Source of the DNA: Polynucleobacter sp. 78F-HAINBA | GTDB taxonomy: Bacteria > Pseudomonadota > Gammaproteobacteria > Burkholderiales > Burkholderiaceae | Assembly (NCBI RefSeq): GCF_018882325.1 | Contig: NZ_JACVOQ010000006.1 | Location: forward strand, 62,001 to 126,000 | Direction: 5' to 3' | DNA: 64,000 bases | In this document: positions 16,611-25,402 of the stretch, piece by piece | Layout of the letters: the number at the start of each line of letters is the position of its first letter | Numbering within the stretch: position 1 is the first letter of the stretch | The notes under the pieces: generated by a model | Database searches by the model: none | What the model saw: the letters and a program-made list of their open reading frames with translations, nothing else | Told to the model about the DNA's origin: nothing | Position numbers and translations under genes: made by a program

Positions 16611-17126
16611 ATGACTATCTCTAATACCGTACACCTGACCTCCGAACTAGATCTGCCGGCCTATTTATTCGGCATTGCTATGCTTTTAGTTGTGATGCTG
16701 GTACATGGAGTGGCCTTGCTTCAAATTGCAAAGCGCTACGAGGTAAAGTCCTTTTTGTATCTTTCAGAGCATAAGTACTCTTCGGTGGCTTTCGTGTTTT
16801 ATGTCAGCGTACTGTGTTTATTTTTGATCCATATCTTTGAGATCATTCTTTGGGGAATTTCATTAAGAGCATTTAATCTCTTGCCAAACTTAGGTGAGAG
16901 CATTTTGTTTAGTGGCAGCACCTATACAGCGATGGGCTTTATGGACGACCTCCTGCCAAGTGGCTGGAAGATGTTGGCGGTCATTATTGCCTTCTCCGGA
17001 ATGTTTGCTTTTGCTTGGACTGCATCCGTCATGATCTCCATGACTAAGAATTTTCGTCAAGCCTATACCCGTTTGCACATGCAAAAACTTCAGCTACCGT
17101 CTGAAGTCATTGAGCGCTTTAAGTAA
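16611..17126 (+). CDS. Ion-channel-like membrane protein with divergent selectivity filter
   Basis: Protein of 171 residues with about four hydrophobic segments. The region SGSTYTAMGFMDDLLPSGW (about 101-119) between two helices is built like a two-helix potassium-channel pore (consensus T-x-G-[YF]-G-D), but the filter reads TAMGFMDD, with Met where the second Gly is expected. The last helix (AFSGMFAFAWTASVMISM) is followed by a basic cytoplasmic tail. It could be a cation channel with altered selectivity or a non-conducting relative. It ends four bases before the next gene, so they are co-transcribed. Confidence 0.6.
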   Translation: MTISNTVHLTSELDLPAYLFGIAMLLVVMLVHGVALLQIAKRYEVKSFLYLSEHKYSSVAFVFYVSVLCLFLIHIFEIILWGISLRAFNLLPNLGESILFSGSTYTAMGFMDDLLPSGWKMLAVIIAFSGMFAFAWTASVMISMTKNFRQAYTRLHMQKLQLPSEVIERFK

Positions 17127-17129
17127 GTA

Positions 17130-18347
17130 ATGAGTAAAACATGGGATGCCATCGTCATCGGTGGTGGTGCAGCTGGGCTATTTTGCGCTGGCGTTGCTGG
17201 CCAGCTGGGTAAAAAAGTATTGGTACTGGACCATGCCGACATCTTGTGTGAAAAAATTCGTATCAGTGGTGGAGGTCGATGTAACTTCACCAATTTACAC
17301 AGCAGTCCAGCAAATTTCCTTTCCTTAAATCCGAACTTTGTAAAAAGTGCTTTAGCTCGCTACCCCGCAAAAGAGTTCATTAAGCTAGTGCAGTCTTATC
17401 GTATTGCCTATCACGAGAAGCATCAGGGGCAACTATTTTGTGATGACTCTGCCAAACAGATCATCGAGATGTTGCTAGGGGAGTGCGCTAAGGGAGGTGT
17501 TGATATTCGTCATCCGGTTACGGTGGAGTCGATATCCAATGAAGCTGGCGCATGGATTGTGAAAACCAGTGCTGGTACAGAAAGATCCAAGTCTATCGTG
17601 ATGGCAACAGGTGGCTTGCCGGTTCCTGCAATTGGCGCAACAGCTTATTCCTTGGATATTGCTGAGCAATTTGGATTGAAGGTAGTTGATCCACGTCCTG
17701 CATTGGTGCCACTGTCATTTACTTCAGGTGAGTTTGATAATTTAATTGAGTTATCTGGCCTCAGTTTGCCGGTTCGTATCGCTTCAGGATCAAAGGGTCA
17801 TCGCTATGGCGCTTGCCGCTTTAATGAAGATCTACTCTTAACGCATAAAGGTCTTTCAGGGCCCGCAGTGTTGCAGGCGAGTAGCTATTGGGCTGAGGGT
17901 GAGGCAATACACATTGATTGGCTTGGTGCCGTGGAGGCCAATGGGCGCTTTACCTGCGATGAGTTATTCGATAACGAGGATAACCGCCTCAAACTTACTG
18001 AAAATATCTTAGCCTCGGTGATGCCACTACGCTTAGCAAAAGCGTTTGCTGAACAGAAAAGCCTCTTAGGAAAAAAGTGGGCTGAGGTTTCTAAAAAAGA
18101 CCGTCAGGCGCTCAAAGAGCTCATCACTAATTGGTCGGTAAAACCCGCAGGAACGCTGGGCTGGAAAAAGGCTGAAGTGATGTTGGGTGGAGTCGATACC
18201 AAAGACCTAGATGGGCAAACCATGATGGCTCGTAATCAGCCTGGCCTGTATTTCATTGGTGAGTGTGTTGATGTCACTGGGCACCTTGGTGGCCATAATT
18301 TCCAGTGGGCCTGGGCTAGTGGCTTTGCTTGCGCCCAATCCCTTTAA
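17130..18347 (+). CDS. HI0933-family FAD/NAD(P)-binding oxidoreductase
   Basis: Flavoprotein of 405 residues. The N-terminal dinucleotide loop VIGGGAAGLFCAG (about 9-21), KIRISGGGRCNFTN (about 46-59), MATGGLPVPAIGATAYSLDIA, GPAVLQASSYW and the C-terminal GLYFIGECVDVTGHLGGHNFQWAWASG are the recognised HI0933/YhiN blocks. Relatives include BaiN and RdsA; the reaction here is unknown. ATG at 17130 directly after the channel-like gene. Confidence 0.92.
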   Translation: MSKTWDAIVIGGGAAGLFCAGVAGQLGKKVLVLDHADILCEKIRISGGGRCNFTNLHSSPANFLSLNPNFVKSALARYPAKEFIKLVQSYRIAYHEKHQGQLFCDDSAKQIIEMLLGECAKGGVDIRHPVTVESISNEAGAWIVKTSAGTERSKSIVMATGGLPVPAIGATAYSLDIAEQFGLKVVDPRPALVPLSFTSGEFDNLIELSGLSLPVRIASGSKGHRYGACRFNEDLLLTHKGLSGPAVLQASSYWAEGEAIHIDWLGAVEANGRFTCDELFDNEDNRLKLTENILASVMPLRLAKAFAEQKSLLGKKWAEVSKKDRQALKELITNWSVKPAGTLGWKKAEVMLGGVDTKDLDGQTMMARNQPGLYFIGECVDVTGHLGGHNFQWAWASGFACAQSL

Positions 18348-18374
18348 GGATTTCTTAAAAATCCCAGTAATGTA

Positions 18375-18764
18375 TTAGTTTGGCTGGTTTCTCATCCAGT
18401 CGGCGGTATTGAAGAAAGACTCTTCTAGCTGAGCGCCAATCTGGCCACCAATACCGCAATCTTCCATCGCACGATACATGCAGGCCAACCATTGATTGCG
18501 TTCCTTAAGACCAATCTTAAAAGGCAGATGTCTAGCTCGCAGCATTGGGTGACCATATTTGGGAGAATAGACGTCTGGACCTCCCAGCCATCCCGATAAA
18601 AAGAGCTTGAGCTTATCCCTTGAGTTCGTGAGATCTTCAGAGTGCATGGCCCGCAATTCTGCGAAGGGCTCTTCTAGTGCCATCAAATCATAGAAACGGT
18701 CGACCAATTCCTCAACCTTTGCAGCGCCACCAATAATCTCGTAAGGGTTTTTTCGTTCACTCAT
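18375..18764 (-). CDS. Group II truncated haemoglobin
   Basis: Globin of 129 residues, the usual length for trHbO. It has the shortened two-over-two helix pattern: YEIIGG start, FYDLMALE, FLSGWLGGPDVYSPKYGHPMLRARHLPF with the proximal heme His in RARHLPF (about residue 79), and the group II Trp in ERNQWLACM. Such proteins bind oxygen or nitric oxide and can act in redox protection. ATG at 18764; convergent with the HI0933 gene, 27 bases between stops. Confidence 0.93.
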   Translation of the reverse strand: MSERKNPYEIIGGAAKVEELVDRFYDLMALEEPFAELRAMHSEDLTNSRDKLKLFLSGWLGGPDVYSPKYGHPMLRARHLPFKIGLKERNQWLACMYRAMEDCGIGGQIGAQLEESFFNTADWMRNQPN

Positions 18765-18880
18765 GCCCCAATTTTAATGCCTATAAAGCAGGGAATTGGC
18801 AAGTCTCCGTTTTGGGTATAGAGTGGAAGAATGGCTTTACTAGTTACTTAAACCCCTAATACACCTGAAGGAGAGCGGTA

Positions 18881-19408
18881 ATGGATAAAAAAGATATACA
18901 AGCATGGCAACAGGAAAAAGCAAAAGAGTTATTTGCGTACTCTCATAAATTGCTGGATGCCGCTAAAGATCTGAGTGCGCACCATCTTGAAGAGATGCAG
19001 TGGGGCATGAAAAATGCGATGGAGAGTGCTAAGTCTGCAGCCAAGAATGATCTCGCCAAGCTTAAAGAGTTGCAAGAATCTGCGACAAAGGAAGCCGCAA
19101 AGCGCGCAACCGTATATCAAAAGAAGGTGAAGTCCGTTCTAAGAGATATTGGCGAAGATGCAGCTGATGGCACTGAAAAACATCTAGAAAAAGTACGTAG
19201 CTCCCTAGTGAGCTGGCTCGAAGATGTGGAAGACAAAATTCCAGGTCATGCTGATAAGCTATCTAAGGTGGTTCACGATATGTCGACTGCAGGACAAAAG
19301 ATGTTTAAAGAAGGTCGAAAAATTGTGAATCAGGTGGCCGATGCTGCTGAGAAAAACATAGAGGAGCATCTCAGAAAGCCATCCGAAACAAAGAAGAAGT
19401 CTAAGTAA
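18881..19408 (+). CDS. Long-helix, charged protein of unknown function (DUF6781/phasin-like)
   Basis: Protein of 175 residues with no signal peptide, almost entirely amphipathic helix rich in Lys, Glu and Ala and with few prolines. WLEDVEDKIPGHADKLSKVV near residue 111 separates two long coiled-coil-like segments; the tail is SETKKKSK. This composition resembles phasins and late-embryogenesis-like stress proteins, but no defining motif is present. ATG at 18881 after AAGGAGAG, a strong ribosome site. A good terminator follows. Confidence 0.7.
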   Translation: MDKKDIQAWQQEKAKELFAYSHKLLDAAKDLSAHHLEEMQWGMKNAMESAKSAAKNDLAKLKELQESATKEAAKRATVYQKKVKSVLRDIGEDAADGTEKHLEKVRSSLVSWLEDVEDKIPGHADKLSKVVHDMSTAGQKMFKEGRKIVNQVADAAEKNIEEHLRKPSETKKKSK

Positions 19409-19436
19409 TTGGACCTCTCGTAAGCTTAGTAGCAAG

Positions 19437-19464
19437 AAGCCACCCAAGTAGGGTGGCTTTTTTT
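19437..19464 (+). terminator. Terminator after the long-helix protein gene
   Basis: Stem AAGCCACCC / GGGTGGCTT, AAGTA loop, then a run of T residues. Confidence 0.9.
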
Positions 19465-19714
19465 ATACCCAGCCCTGAAGCCAGACATCGGTATCTTTTA
19501 GATCGCGCCAGGGAATTAGCTCTGTCTTCTTATCAAATACCGCTTCAATCTCGATAAACTCAATTGCACTCTCAGGAAGCTCTGGAAGAATGACCTTGCT
19601 CACTAAAAAATGCTTTCGCTTCTGAATGGGCTTGACCGCCGTCCATTTGGTGAGCAGTAGCTTCTTCGGGTTGAGGGGGTTTTGTTCTTTAGAGGGCATT
19701 GCACTGAAATTCAT
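19463..19714 (-). CDS. TIGR02450-family small Trp-containing protein
   Basis: Protein of 83 residues (78 if the ATG at 19699 is used). The core NPKKLLLTKWTAVKPIQKRKHFLVSK is the hallmark of the TIGR02450 family, whose function is unknown; tryptophans recur in IPWRDLKDTDVWLQGW. Both possible starts overlap the end of the upstream lipoprotein gene, so coupling is likely; no ribosome site decides between them. Confidence 0.75.
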   Translation of the reverse strand: MNFSAMPSKEQNPLNPKKLLLTKWTAVKPIQKRKHFLVSKVILPELPESAIEFIEIEAVFDKKTELIPWRDLKDTDVWLQGWV

Positions 19715-19982
19715 TTGTACTGCTGATGAGTTTTCCTGAGTCAGGGGTGAAGCTGTAGATTGAGTCTTTAGTCTGGGCGGGACACTTTAAATCAAAGTAA
19801 CTCACGGGGCCTAGACTTCCGCAGTAGTTGTATTGCCAATCCTGAAACTGCATCTGGGCTTTTTTGAGCACCATGGTGGATTTTGATCCAGAGCTATCTA
19901 CACATGACCAAGTGGTATAGGTTTCTCTTTCGCAAGCCATAAGGCCTATAGACAGAATTACAAGGGTAATTGTTTTATACAT
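19689..19982 (-). CDS. Small lipoprotein
   Basis: Protein of 97 residues. A short hydrophobic leader ends in IGLMAC, a lipobox with Cys17 as the lipidated residue, followed by ERET; the Glu at +2 favours the outer membrane. The mature part has four more cysteines (WSCVDSSG, YNYCGSLG, LKCPAQ, FQCNAL), suggesting two disulfides in the periplasm. No family recognised. ATG at 19982. Confidence 0.75.
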   Translation of the reverse strand: MYKTITLVILSIGLMACERETYTTWSCVDSSGSKSTMVLKKAQMQFQDWQYNYCGSLGPVSYFDLKCPAQTKDSIYSFTPDSGKLISSTNEFQCNAL

Positions 19983-20027
19983 AAATATTCTAAGTTGGTG
20001 GCGCTAATGCAGCGCCACCAATACGGA

Positions 20028-21611
20028 TTAAAGCACCCAAAAGTGATGGGTGCCATCTTTGCCAAGTTGCTCTACCAAGCCAAACTCCCAGTCTAGATAG
20101 GCCTGCATTGCTGCTGGATCTACGCTAGTTCCTTCATAAGGTCGCTTGTAACGATCTAATGGCGGAGATGCTAAGTGAGTCGGACCTTTTTCAATATCGA
20201 GGCCGGCATCCATCCAAGCTTTATTGCCACCAGACAATACCAGCACTTCTGATGTTGTTAGGCTTTGAATTTCAGGCGCCGCAAATATAACAAGCTCACC
20301 AGTAGTACTAGTGAGTACGTAGCGATTAGCTTTTGGCAATTGTTCTAAGGCCTTCGAAAATTGCGAGCGAAGTGCAAACCAGCTACCAGGAATATGACCC
20401 TTCACATAGTTGGCATGCGTACTGAGGTCTACGCAGATGGTGTCCTTGTCATTCTGCAACCATCCTGATAATGTCTTGACATCAACTGTTTGAATCTGAG
20501 GTGCCGCTGGAAGTGGGGCAATCCAAGCACCTTTTTCAGTGAGATCTGAAGCTTTGATGTCATCGATAACGTATACATCCCAAGCCATCTGAGCAAGCCA
20601 TGATGCAGGCATATTGGCTCTCACTCCGCTAGGATCTGACAAAACAATACGGGCACCACGAACAGGGGCGACCATTTCCGTTTCTTGTACCAACTGCCCG
20701 CCAGGAGTGGAGCGAAATCCAGGGAGGTGTCCAACTTCGTATTCTTCAGGCGTTCTGGTGTCAAAGAAATACGTCGTTCGCTCAGTTTGGGATTTCCACT
20801 GCTCGATATCGGCAAGCTTTACCCGTTTAACTCCGGCTTGATCGGCAACGCTTCGCGCACGGTCAGCTGCGACCATGGCAGTACCTTCACTGACTTCTTT
20901 GAATTTGCGACTTTGCCCTTTATCGAGCTCTTGACCAGCTAGAGTCCAGCCAATCGTGCCGTTGCGTAATGCATTTACTTCATTTGGGATGCCAGCATTA
21001 ATCAAGGATTGGGTGCCGATGATGCTTCGGGTTCGTCCTGCGCAGTTCACAATGATTTTGGTCTTTGGGTTTGGTGCCAACTCAGGCACTCGTAAGACTA
21101 ACTCAGCACCGGGGACGCTAATCCCGGTAGGGATGCTCATCGTTTGATATTCATCAAAGCGACGGACATCAACGACCACCACATCTTCCTTGTCATCAAT
21201 TAACTTCTTTACTTCTTGCGCAGATAGGGAGGGTGTATGCCTTTTGGATTCCACAAACTCACCAAAAGATTTACTCGGTACGTTCACATCTTTAAATACT
21301 TCACCACCAGCAGCTATCCAGGCTTTAACGCCGCCCTCAAATACAGCAACATCAACATAGCCCAGTGCCGAAAGTCTTTCTGCCGCAAGTTGCGCATCAC
21401 CTTGACCATCATCCAAGGTGACAATCGGCACATCTTTTCTGGGAAGCTTGCTCAGTGCATCGACCTCAATGCGAGAGAGTGGAAAATTGGCTGCAAATAA
21501 AGGATGCTCCTGCGCGTGTGGGTCCTCCTCGCGCACATCCAACAAGGCAACCTCTTCTTTTTTTAGCAGCTTGTTTCTAACAAATGCGTAATCTTGTTTT
21601 TTGATCGACAT
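20028..21611 (-). CDS. Four-domain rhodanese-like protein
   Basis: Protein of 527 residues made of four tandem rhodanese folds, at about 8-105, 127-232, 264-362 and 376-475. Only the second has an active-site loop with cysteine: VNCAGRTRS, Cys190. The corresponding loops are VTLDDGQGD, VLSDPSGVR and VLTSTTGEL in the others, so these cannot form a persulfide. The typical rhodanese strand-loop VVVDVRRFDEYQTMSIPTG and HIPGSWFALRSQF are clear. It probably moves or delivers sulfane sulfur; partner unknown. No signal peptide. ATG at 21611. Confidence 0.9.
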   Translation of the reverse strand: MSIKKQDYAFVRNKLLKKEEVALLDVREEDPHAQEHPLFAANFPLSRIEVDALSKLPRKDVPIVTLDDGQGDAQLAAERLSALGYVDVAVFEGGVKAWIAAGGEVFKDVNVPSKSFGEFVESKRHTPSLSAQEVKKLIDDKEDVVVVDVRRFDEYQTMSIPTGISVPGAELVLRVPELAPNPKTKIIVNCAGRTRSIIGTQSLINAGIPNEVNALRNGTIGWTLAGQELDKGQSRKFKEVSEGTAMVAADRARSVADQAGVKRVKLADIEQWKSQTERTTYFFDTRTPEEYEVGHLPGFRSTPGGQLVQETEMVAPVRGARIVLSDPSGVRANMPASWLAQMAWDVYVIDDIKASDLTEKGAWIAPLPAAPQIQTVDVKTLSGWLQNDKDTICVDLSTHANYVKGHIPGSWFALRSQFSKALEQLPKANRYVLTSTTGELVIFAAPEIQSLTTSEVLVLSGGNKAWMDAGLDIEKGPTHLASPPLDRYKRPYEGTSVDPAAMQAYLDWEFGLVEQLGKDGTHHFWVL

Positions 21612-21650
21612 AAATTCTCTTCTGTATTTTTGTTCTTATTGATCTATGTA

Positions 21651-22628
21651 TTAATCTAATTTAGCGTTGGATTTTTTTACTACCTCAGCCCAGCGAACAA
21701 TCTCTTGGTTGATGTAGTTAGCCAATTCAGGGCGGCTCATTTTTGGAGCGGTAGCACCCATGGATGCCCAACGTTCTTTGATCTCAGGTGAGGCGAGGGC
21801 AGTCTGCACTTCGGCACTCATCTTGTCGACGATCTCTTTAGGCGTTCCTTTGATGGCCCACATCGCATACCAGCTATAAACCACAAAGTCTTTGATGCCA
21901 AGCTCTTGTGCAGTTGGTACGTTGGGGAAAGCGTCCACACGTTTTTGTGTTGCCACTGCAACAGCAATCAACTGACCGTTTTTGATGAAAGGCGCTGCAC
22001 CAGCGAGGGTGTCAAACATCATATCCACTTGACCGGCTACCAAATCCTGCAGGGCTGGACCAGTACCGCGATAGGGGATGTGGGTGATGAACAGCTTATT
22101 TTGCATCTTAAATAATTCACCAGTCAAATGCTGGGATGTGCCGTTACCAGTTGATGCGTAGTTGTACTTTCCTGGATTCTTACGAATTTCTTCAATGATC
22201 GACTTCAGATCATTCTTTGGAAACTTGCTTGGGTTGACCACAATGACATGGGGCACGCTGCCAATGATGGCAACCGGCTCAAAATCTTTGGTGATGTCGT
22301 AAGAAAGGTTGGTGTACATGCTTGGGGCAATTGAGTGATGCACTGCGCCAAGAAGCCAGGTATAGCCATCTGGAGCCATTTTTGCAGCTGCCGCTGCGCC
22401 AACAGTGCCACCAGCACCACCTTTGTTATCGACAATGATTGAGGTGCCCATTTGTGCAGAGATCTGCTTTGCTAGGGGGCGTCCAAAAGCATCCACAGCA
22501 CCACCAGGGGGGAATGGGTTAATAAAGGTAATAGGCTTATTGGGGATTGGCCAATTGCTAGCTTGGGCAAAGGATTGCAGGCTAAGTAGTGCGCCAGCCA
22601 ATAAAACAAGGATATTTCTGATTTTCAC
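21651..22628 (-). CDS. Bug-family (tripartite tricarboxylate transporter) periplasmic receptor
   Basis: Secreted receptor of 325 residues: signal peptide MKIRNILVLLAGALLSLQSFAQA, then PNKPITFINPFPPGGAVDAFGRPLA, DNKGGAGGTVGAA and YRGTGPALQDLVAGQVDMMFD, all typical of Bug/TctC-like proteins. Ligands are usually carboxylates, but many Bug proteins are orphans; no TctA or TctB membrane subunits are near. ATG at 22628. A second member of the family lies at 38361. Confidence 0.92.
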   Translation of the reverse strand: MKIRNILVLLAGALLSLQSFAQASNWPIPNKPITFINPFPPGGAVDAFGRPLAKQISAQMGTSIIVDNKGGAGGTVGAAAAAKMAPDGYTWLLGAVHHSIAPSMYTNLSYDITKDFEPVAIIGSVPHVIVVNPSKFPKNDLKSIIEEIRKNPGKYNYASTGNGTSQHLTGELFKMQNKLFITHIPYRGTGPALQDLVAGQVDMMFDTLAGAAPFIKNGQLIAVAVATQKRVDAFPNVPTAQELGIKDFVVYSWYAMWAIKGTPKEIVDKMSAEVQTALASPEIKERWASMGATAPKMSRPELANYINQEIVRWAEVVKKSNAKLD

Positions 22629-22787
22629 GTTTGTCTCCGTTGGTTTTTAGTAGTTTTCCCTAATGTAGAGGATTTGCTGGATATAAGAGTTATCCCTGAG
22701 ATCAACCCTGAATTCCTCCGGTTTTTCTAGGGATATACTGATTCCGAGCTCAATACTCACACTTTGATTAGACATATAGGAGACAAG

Positions 22788-22976
22788 ATGTCACAACACG
22801 ATACATTGTTGGCTGCTTTCGAAACTTACAAAGCGGAAAACGAAAAGTTTATTGAAAAAGGCGTTAAGGCATCTGCTGCGCGTGCTCGTAAAGCTCTGCA
22901 AGAAATTGCTGGCGCATGTAAAGAGCGTCGTAAAGAAATTACAGCCGCTAAAGAAGCGATGGAAGCTAAGAAGTAA
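22788..22976 (+). CDS. Histone H1-like (Hc1-type) small DNA-binding protein
   Basis: Basic protein of 62 residues. KGVKASAARARKALQEI ... CKERRKEITAAKEAMEAKK aligns by eye with the chlamydial Hc1 pattern (KGNKAAAQRVR ... YRKESIKAEK). The long Lys/Ala/Pro tail of full histone H1-like proteins is missing, so it is only the N-terminal globular part. Expected to bind the nucleoid. ATG at 22788 is fixed by TAGGAG at 22777-22782. Strong terminator after it; high expression is plausible. Confidence 0.75.
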   Translation: MSQHDTLLAAFETYKAENEKFIEKGVKASAARARKALQEIAGACKERRKEITAAKEAMEAKK

Positions 22977-23000
22977 TTCTTCTTACTCTGAAATGAATTC

Positions 23001-23036
23001 AGCCTGGCCCCCAAAAGGAGCCGGGCTTTATTTTTT
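23001..23036 (+). terminator. Terminator after the mini-histone gene
   Basis: Stem AGCCTGGC / GCCGGGCT with one G-U pair and an 11-base loop, followed by TTATTTTTT. It also touches the stop of the opposite-strand DUF1330-like gene. Confidence 0.8.
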
Positions 23037-23328
23037 ATACGCTTACCGAAAATAAAGTGAGCTTCATGGCTTTGCTCCGAATGTCTAGCAAGCTTTGATA
23101 CTCAGGGCTATTAGCCCAAGACTGAGCGTGTTCTAAATCCGGAAACTCCAACTCAACAAATGCACTAAAGGAATCGCAATCTAATTCATTCCAGAAGAAC
23201 GCATTGAATGATCCTCGAGAGGTAATTTTCCCTTGATAGAGGGCTACCGTATTTCCTACCTGAGACCGGTACTCCTCAAATGCCTCCGGATCATTTAACT
23301 GAATCAGGCCAATCACTTTAGTAGTCAT
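23035..23328 (-). CDS. DUF1330-family small protein
   Basis: Protein of 97 residues of the dimeric alpha/beta-barrel type: MTTKVIGLIQLNDPEAFEEYRSQV, LYQGKITSRG, FVELEFPDLEHAQSWANSPEYQSLLDIRSKA is the DUF1330 pattern. Function unknown; related folds are often small monooxygenase-like proteins. I choose ATG at 23328 because CCGGGAGC lies just upstream; the frame reaches 23367 without better support. Confidence 0.85.
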   Translation of the reverse strand: MTTKVIGLIQLNDPEAFEEYRSQVGNTVALYQGKITSRGSFNAFFWNELDCDSFSAFVELEFPDLEHAQSWANSPEYQSLLDIRSKAMKLTLFSVSV

Positions 23329-23412
23329 TCCAGCTCCCGGTAATTTATCCAGCAAGTTTATAAGCAAGCTATAGTGAGATCTTAGAAATTCACTATCTCA
23401 TACGAGGCGTAT

Positions 23413-24294
23413 ATGAAAGTCGCATTTTTGGGTTTGGGTAATATGGGCCTGCCAATGGCTCTCAATTTAATTAAAGCAGGGCATCAGGTCCACGGTTTTG
23501 ATTTGGTCCAGTCCCAGCTTGATGCTTTCAAGGCTGGTGGCGGTATTCCTGTGCAAAGTGCAACAGAGGCCGCCAAGGATGCGGATGTCATCATTAGCAT
23601 GCTCCCAGCCTCGCGCCATGTCGAGGCTTTGTATTTGGGTGATGCTGGCTTGCTTGCTACGGCCAATCCGAAAGCCTTGCTGATTGATTGCTCCACAATT
23701 TCACCAAAGGTATCGCAGGCTGTAGCTGCTGCCGCAAAAATCAAGGGTTTTGCCATGATCGATGCTCCAGTTTCCGGAGGAACTGCAGGTGCTCAGGCAG
23801 GGACCTTAACCTTTATGGTGGGCGGCGATGCTTCGGCTCTTGAGTGTGCTCGACCTTTATTAGAAAAGATGGGCAAGAATATCTTTCATGCGGGCGCAAG
23901 TGGTAGTGGGCAAACCGTTAAGGTCTGCAACAACATGCTGCTGGGTATTCAGATGCTGGGGACAAGCGAGGCGTTACGCCTAGGAATCGCCAATGGCATG
24001 GATCCTAAAGTGCTCTCCGACATCATGTCAAAGAGCTCTGGTCGCAATTGGGCCTTAGAGCTCTATAACCCGTGCCCTGGAGTGATGGAGAGCGCGCCAT
24101 CCTCAAAAGGTTATGCAGGGGGCTTTGGTGTAGACCTGATGTTGAAAGACTTAGGCTTGGCCACTGAAAATGCTGGCGATCTAGAGGCGAGTGTTCCATT
24201 GGGGGAGTTATCCCGCAAGCTATACGAAGCGCACAGCAAAGCAGGAAATGGCCAACTGGATTTTTCAAGCGTCTTTAATCTAAAGGCAGATTAA
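23413..24294 (+). CDS. mmsB: 3-hydroxyisobutyrate dehydrogenase-family enzyme
   Basis: NAD(P)-dependent beta-hydroxyacid dehydrogenase of 293 residues. FLGLGNMGLPMALNLIKAGH at the N-terminus is the dinucleotide fold, DAPVSGGTAGAQAGTLTFMVGG (about 117-138) the substrate loop, and KVCNNMLLG (about 171-179) includes the catalytic Lys. It could oxidise 3-hydroxyisobutyrate in valine breakdown, or act as a tartronate semialdehyde reductase; MmsB is preferred for the ELYNPCPGVMESAPSS segment. ATG at 23413. Its stop overlaps that of selD on the other strand (24291-24294). Confidence 0.85.
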   Translation: MKVAFLGLGNMGLPMALNLIKAGHQVHGFDLVQSQLDAFKAGGGIPVQSATEAAKDADVIISMLPASRHVEALYLGDAGLLATANPKALLIDCSTISPKVSQAVAAAAKIKGFAMIDAPVSGGTAGAQAGTLTFMVGGDASALECARPLLEKMGKNIFHAGASGSGQTVKVCNNMLLGIQMLGTSEALRLGIANGMDPKVLSDIMSKSSGRNWALELYNPCPGVMESAPSSKGYAGGFGVDLMLKDLGLATENAGDLEASVPLGELSRKLYEAHSKAGNGQLDFSSVFNLKAD

Positions 24295-25352
24295 AGCAAC
24301 ACCTCTAGATGCTGATTTTGTTTGTTCGTCATTTGACCAATGACACAAGCGCTAGCAAAGTGATGCTGTTTGAAGATTTCTAAAACAGTATTCACGGCAT
24401 CTGCGCTGCAAGAGACGAGTAAGCCGCCACTAGTTTGAGGATCCGTTAATAGTGCTTGTTGTGCAGGGCTAAATTGTTCTGGTAAACGAACCTCTGCTCC
24501 ATAGCTTTGCCAGTTGCGATCTGATGCGCCGGTAATGACGCCTTGATTCGCTAGGCTCTGAACATTAGAAAGCAGGGGAACCTGATTCCATTGAATTTGT
24601 GCGGTGAGGTTTGAGCCTCGAGCTAATTCCAAGGTGTGGCCCGCAAGACCAAAACCAGTAACGTCAGTTAGTGCATGTACACCAGGTAGTTTTGCAAGAT
24701 CAGGACCTGCAGAATTTAACTTGGTCGTGTTGGCAATCATCTCTTGATAACCAGCGTCACCTAAGAGATCTTTTTTAAGGGCTGCGGATAGAATGCCGAC
24801 GCCCAGTGGTTTGCCTAAAATTAAAACATCTCCAGCCTGAGCTGCAGCATTGCTCTTAACGCGCTTAGGATCAACGATACCAATGGCAACTAAACCATAG
24901 ATAGGTTCAACAGAATCAATCGTATGACCACCTGCAATCGGAATGCCTGCTGATCTACAAGCTTCAGCACCGCCTTCAAGAATGCGTGCAATCGTGGCAT
25001 TCGAAAGCACCTTAATCGGCATGCCAACGAGAGCTAATGCAAATAGCGGGGTGCCGCCCATCGCATAAATATCACTGATGGCATTGGTGGCGGCAATCTT
25101 GCCAAAATCAAATGGATCATCAACGATAGGCATGAAGAAATCGGTTGTTGCAACAATCGCCTGAGACTCATTAATTTGATACACAGCAGCATCATCCGAA
25201 GTTTCAATGCCAATCAAGAGCTCTTTTGGAAAAGGTAACTGTGGAACGCTTTTCAGGATTTCTGAAAGAACGCCAGGAGCAATCTTGCAACCGCAACCGC
25301 CGCCATGTGAGAGGGAGGTTAAGCGGGGTTCTTGGGTGGATGGGGTATTCAT
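24291..25352 (-). CDS. selD: Selenophosphate synthetase (selenide, water dikinase)
   Basis: Makes selenophosphate from selenide and ATP, 353 residues. SHGGGCGCKIAP near the N-terminus holds the catalytic Cys20 and neighbouring Cys22 and Lys23, equal to Cys17/Cys19/Lys20 of E. coli; it is a cysteine, not selenocysteine, form. ATTDFFMPIVDDPFDFGKIAATNAISDIYAMGG and GGHTIDS bind Mg-ATP. No selA, selB or selU gene is next to it in the window, so the selenium product (Sec or 2-selenouridine) cannot be told. ATG at 25352. Confidence 0.95.
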   Translation of the reverse strand: MNTPSTQEPRLTSLSHGGGCGCKIAPGVLSEILKSVPQLPFPKELLIGIETSDDAAVYQINESQAIVATTDFFMPIVDDPFDFGKIAATNAISDIYAMGGTPLFALALVGMPIKVLSNATIARILEGGAEACRSAGIPIAGGHTIDSVEPIYGLVAIGIVDPKRVKSNAAAQAGDVLILGKPLGVGILSAALKKDLLGDAGYQEMIANTTKLNSAGPDLAKLPGVHALTDVTGFGLAGHTLELARGSNLTAQIQWNQVPLLSNVQSLANQGVITGASDRNWQSYGAEVRLPEQFSPAQQALLTDPQTSGGLLVSCSADAVNTVLEIFKQHHFASACVIGQMTNKQNQHLEVLL

Positions 25353-25402
25353 ATCAATAAACTTAATGTATCAAATGGTATGGATTCAATATTAGCGGAG
25401 AT

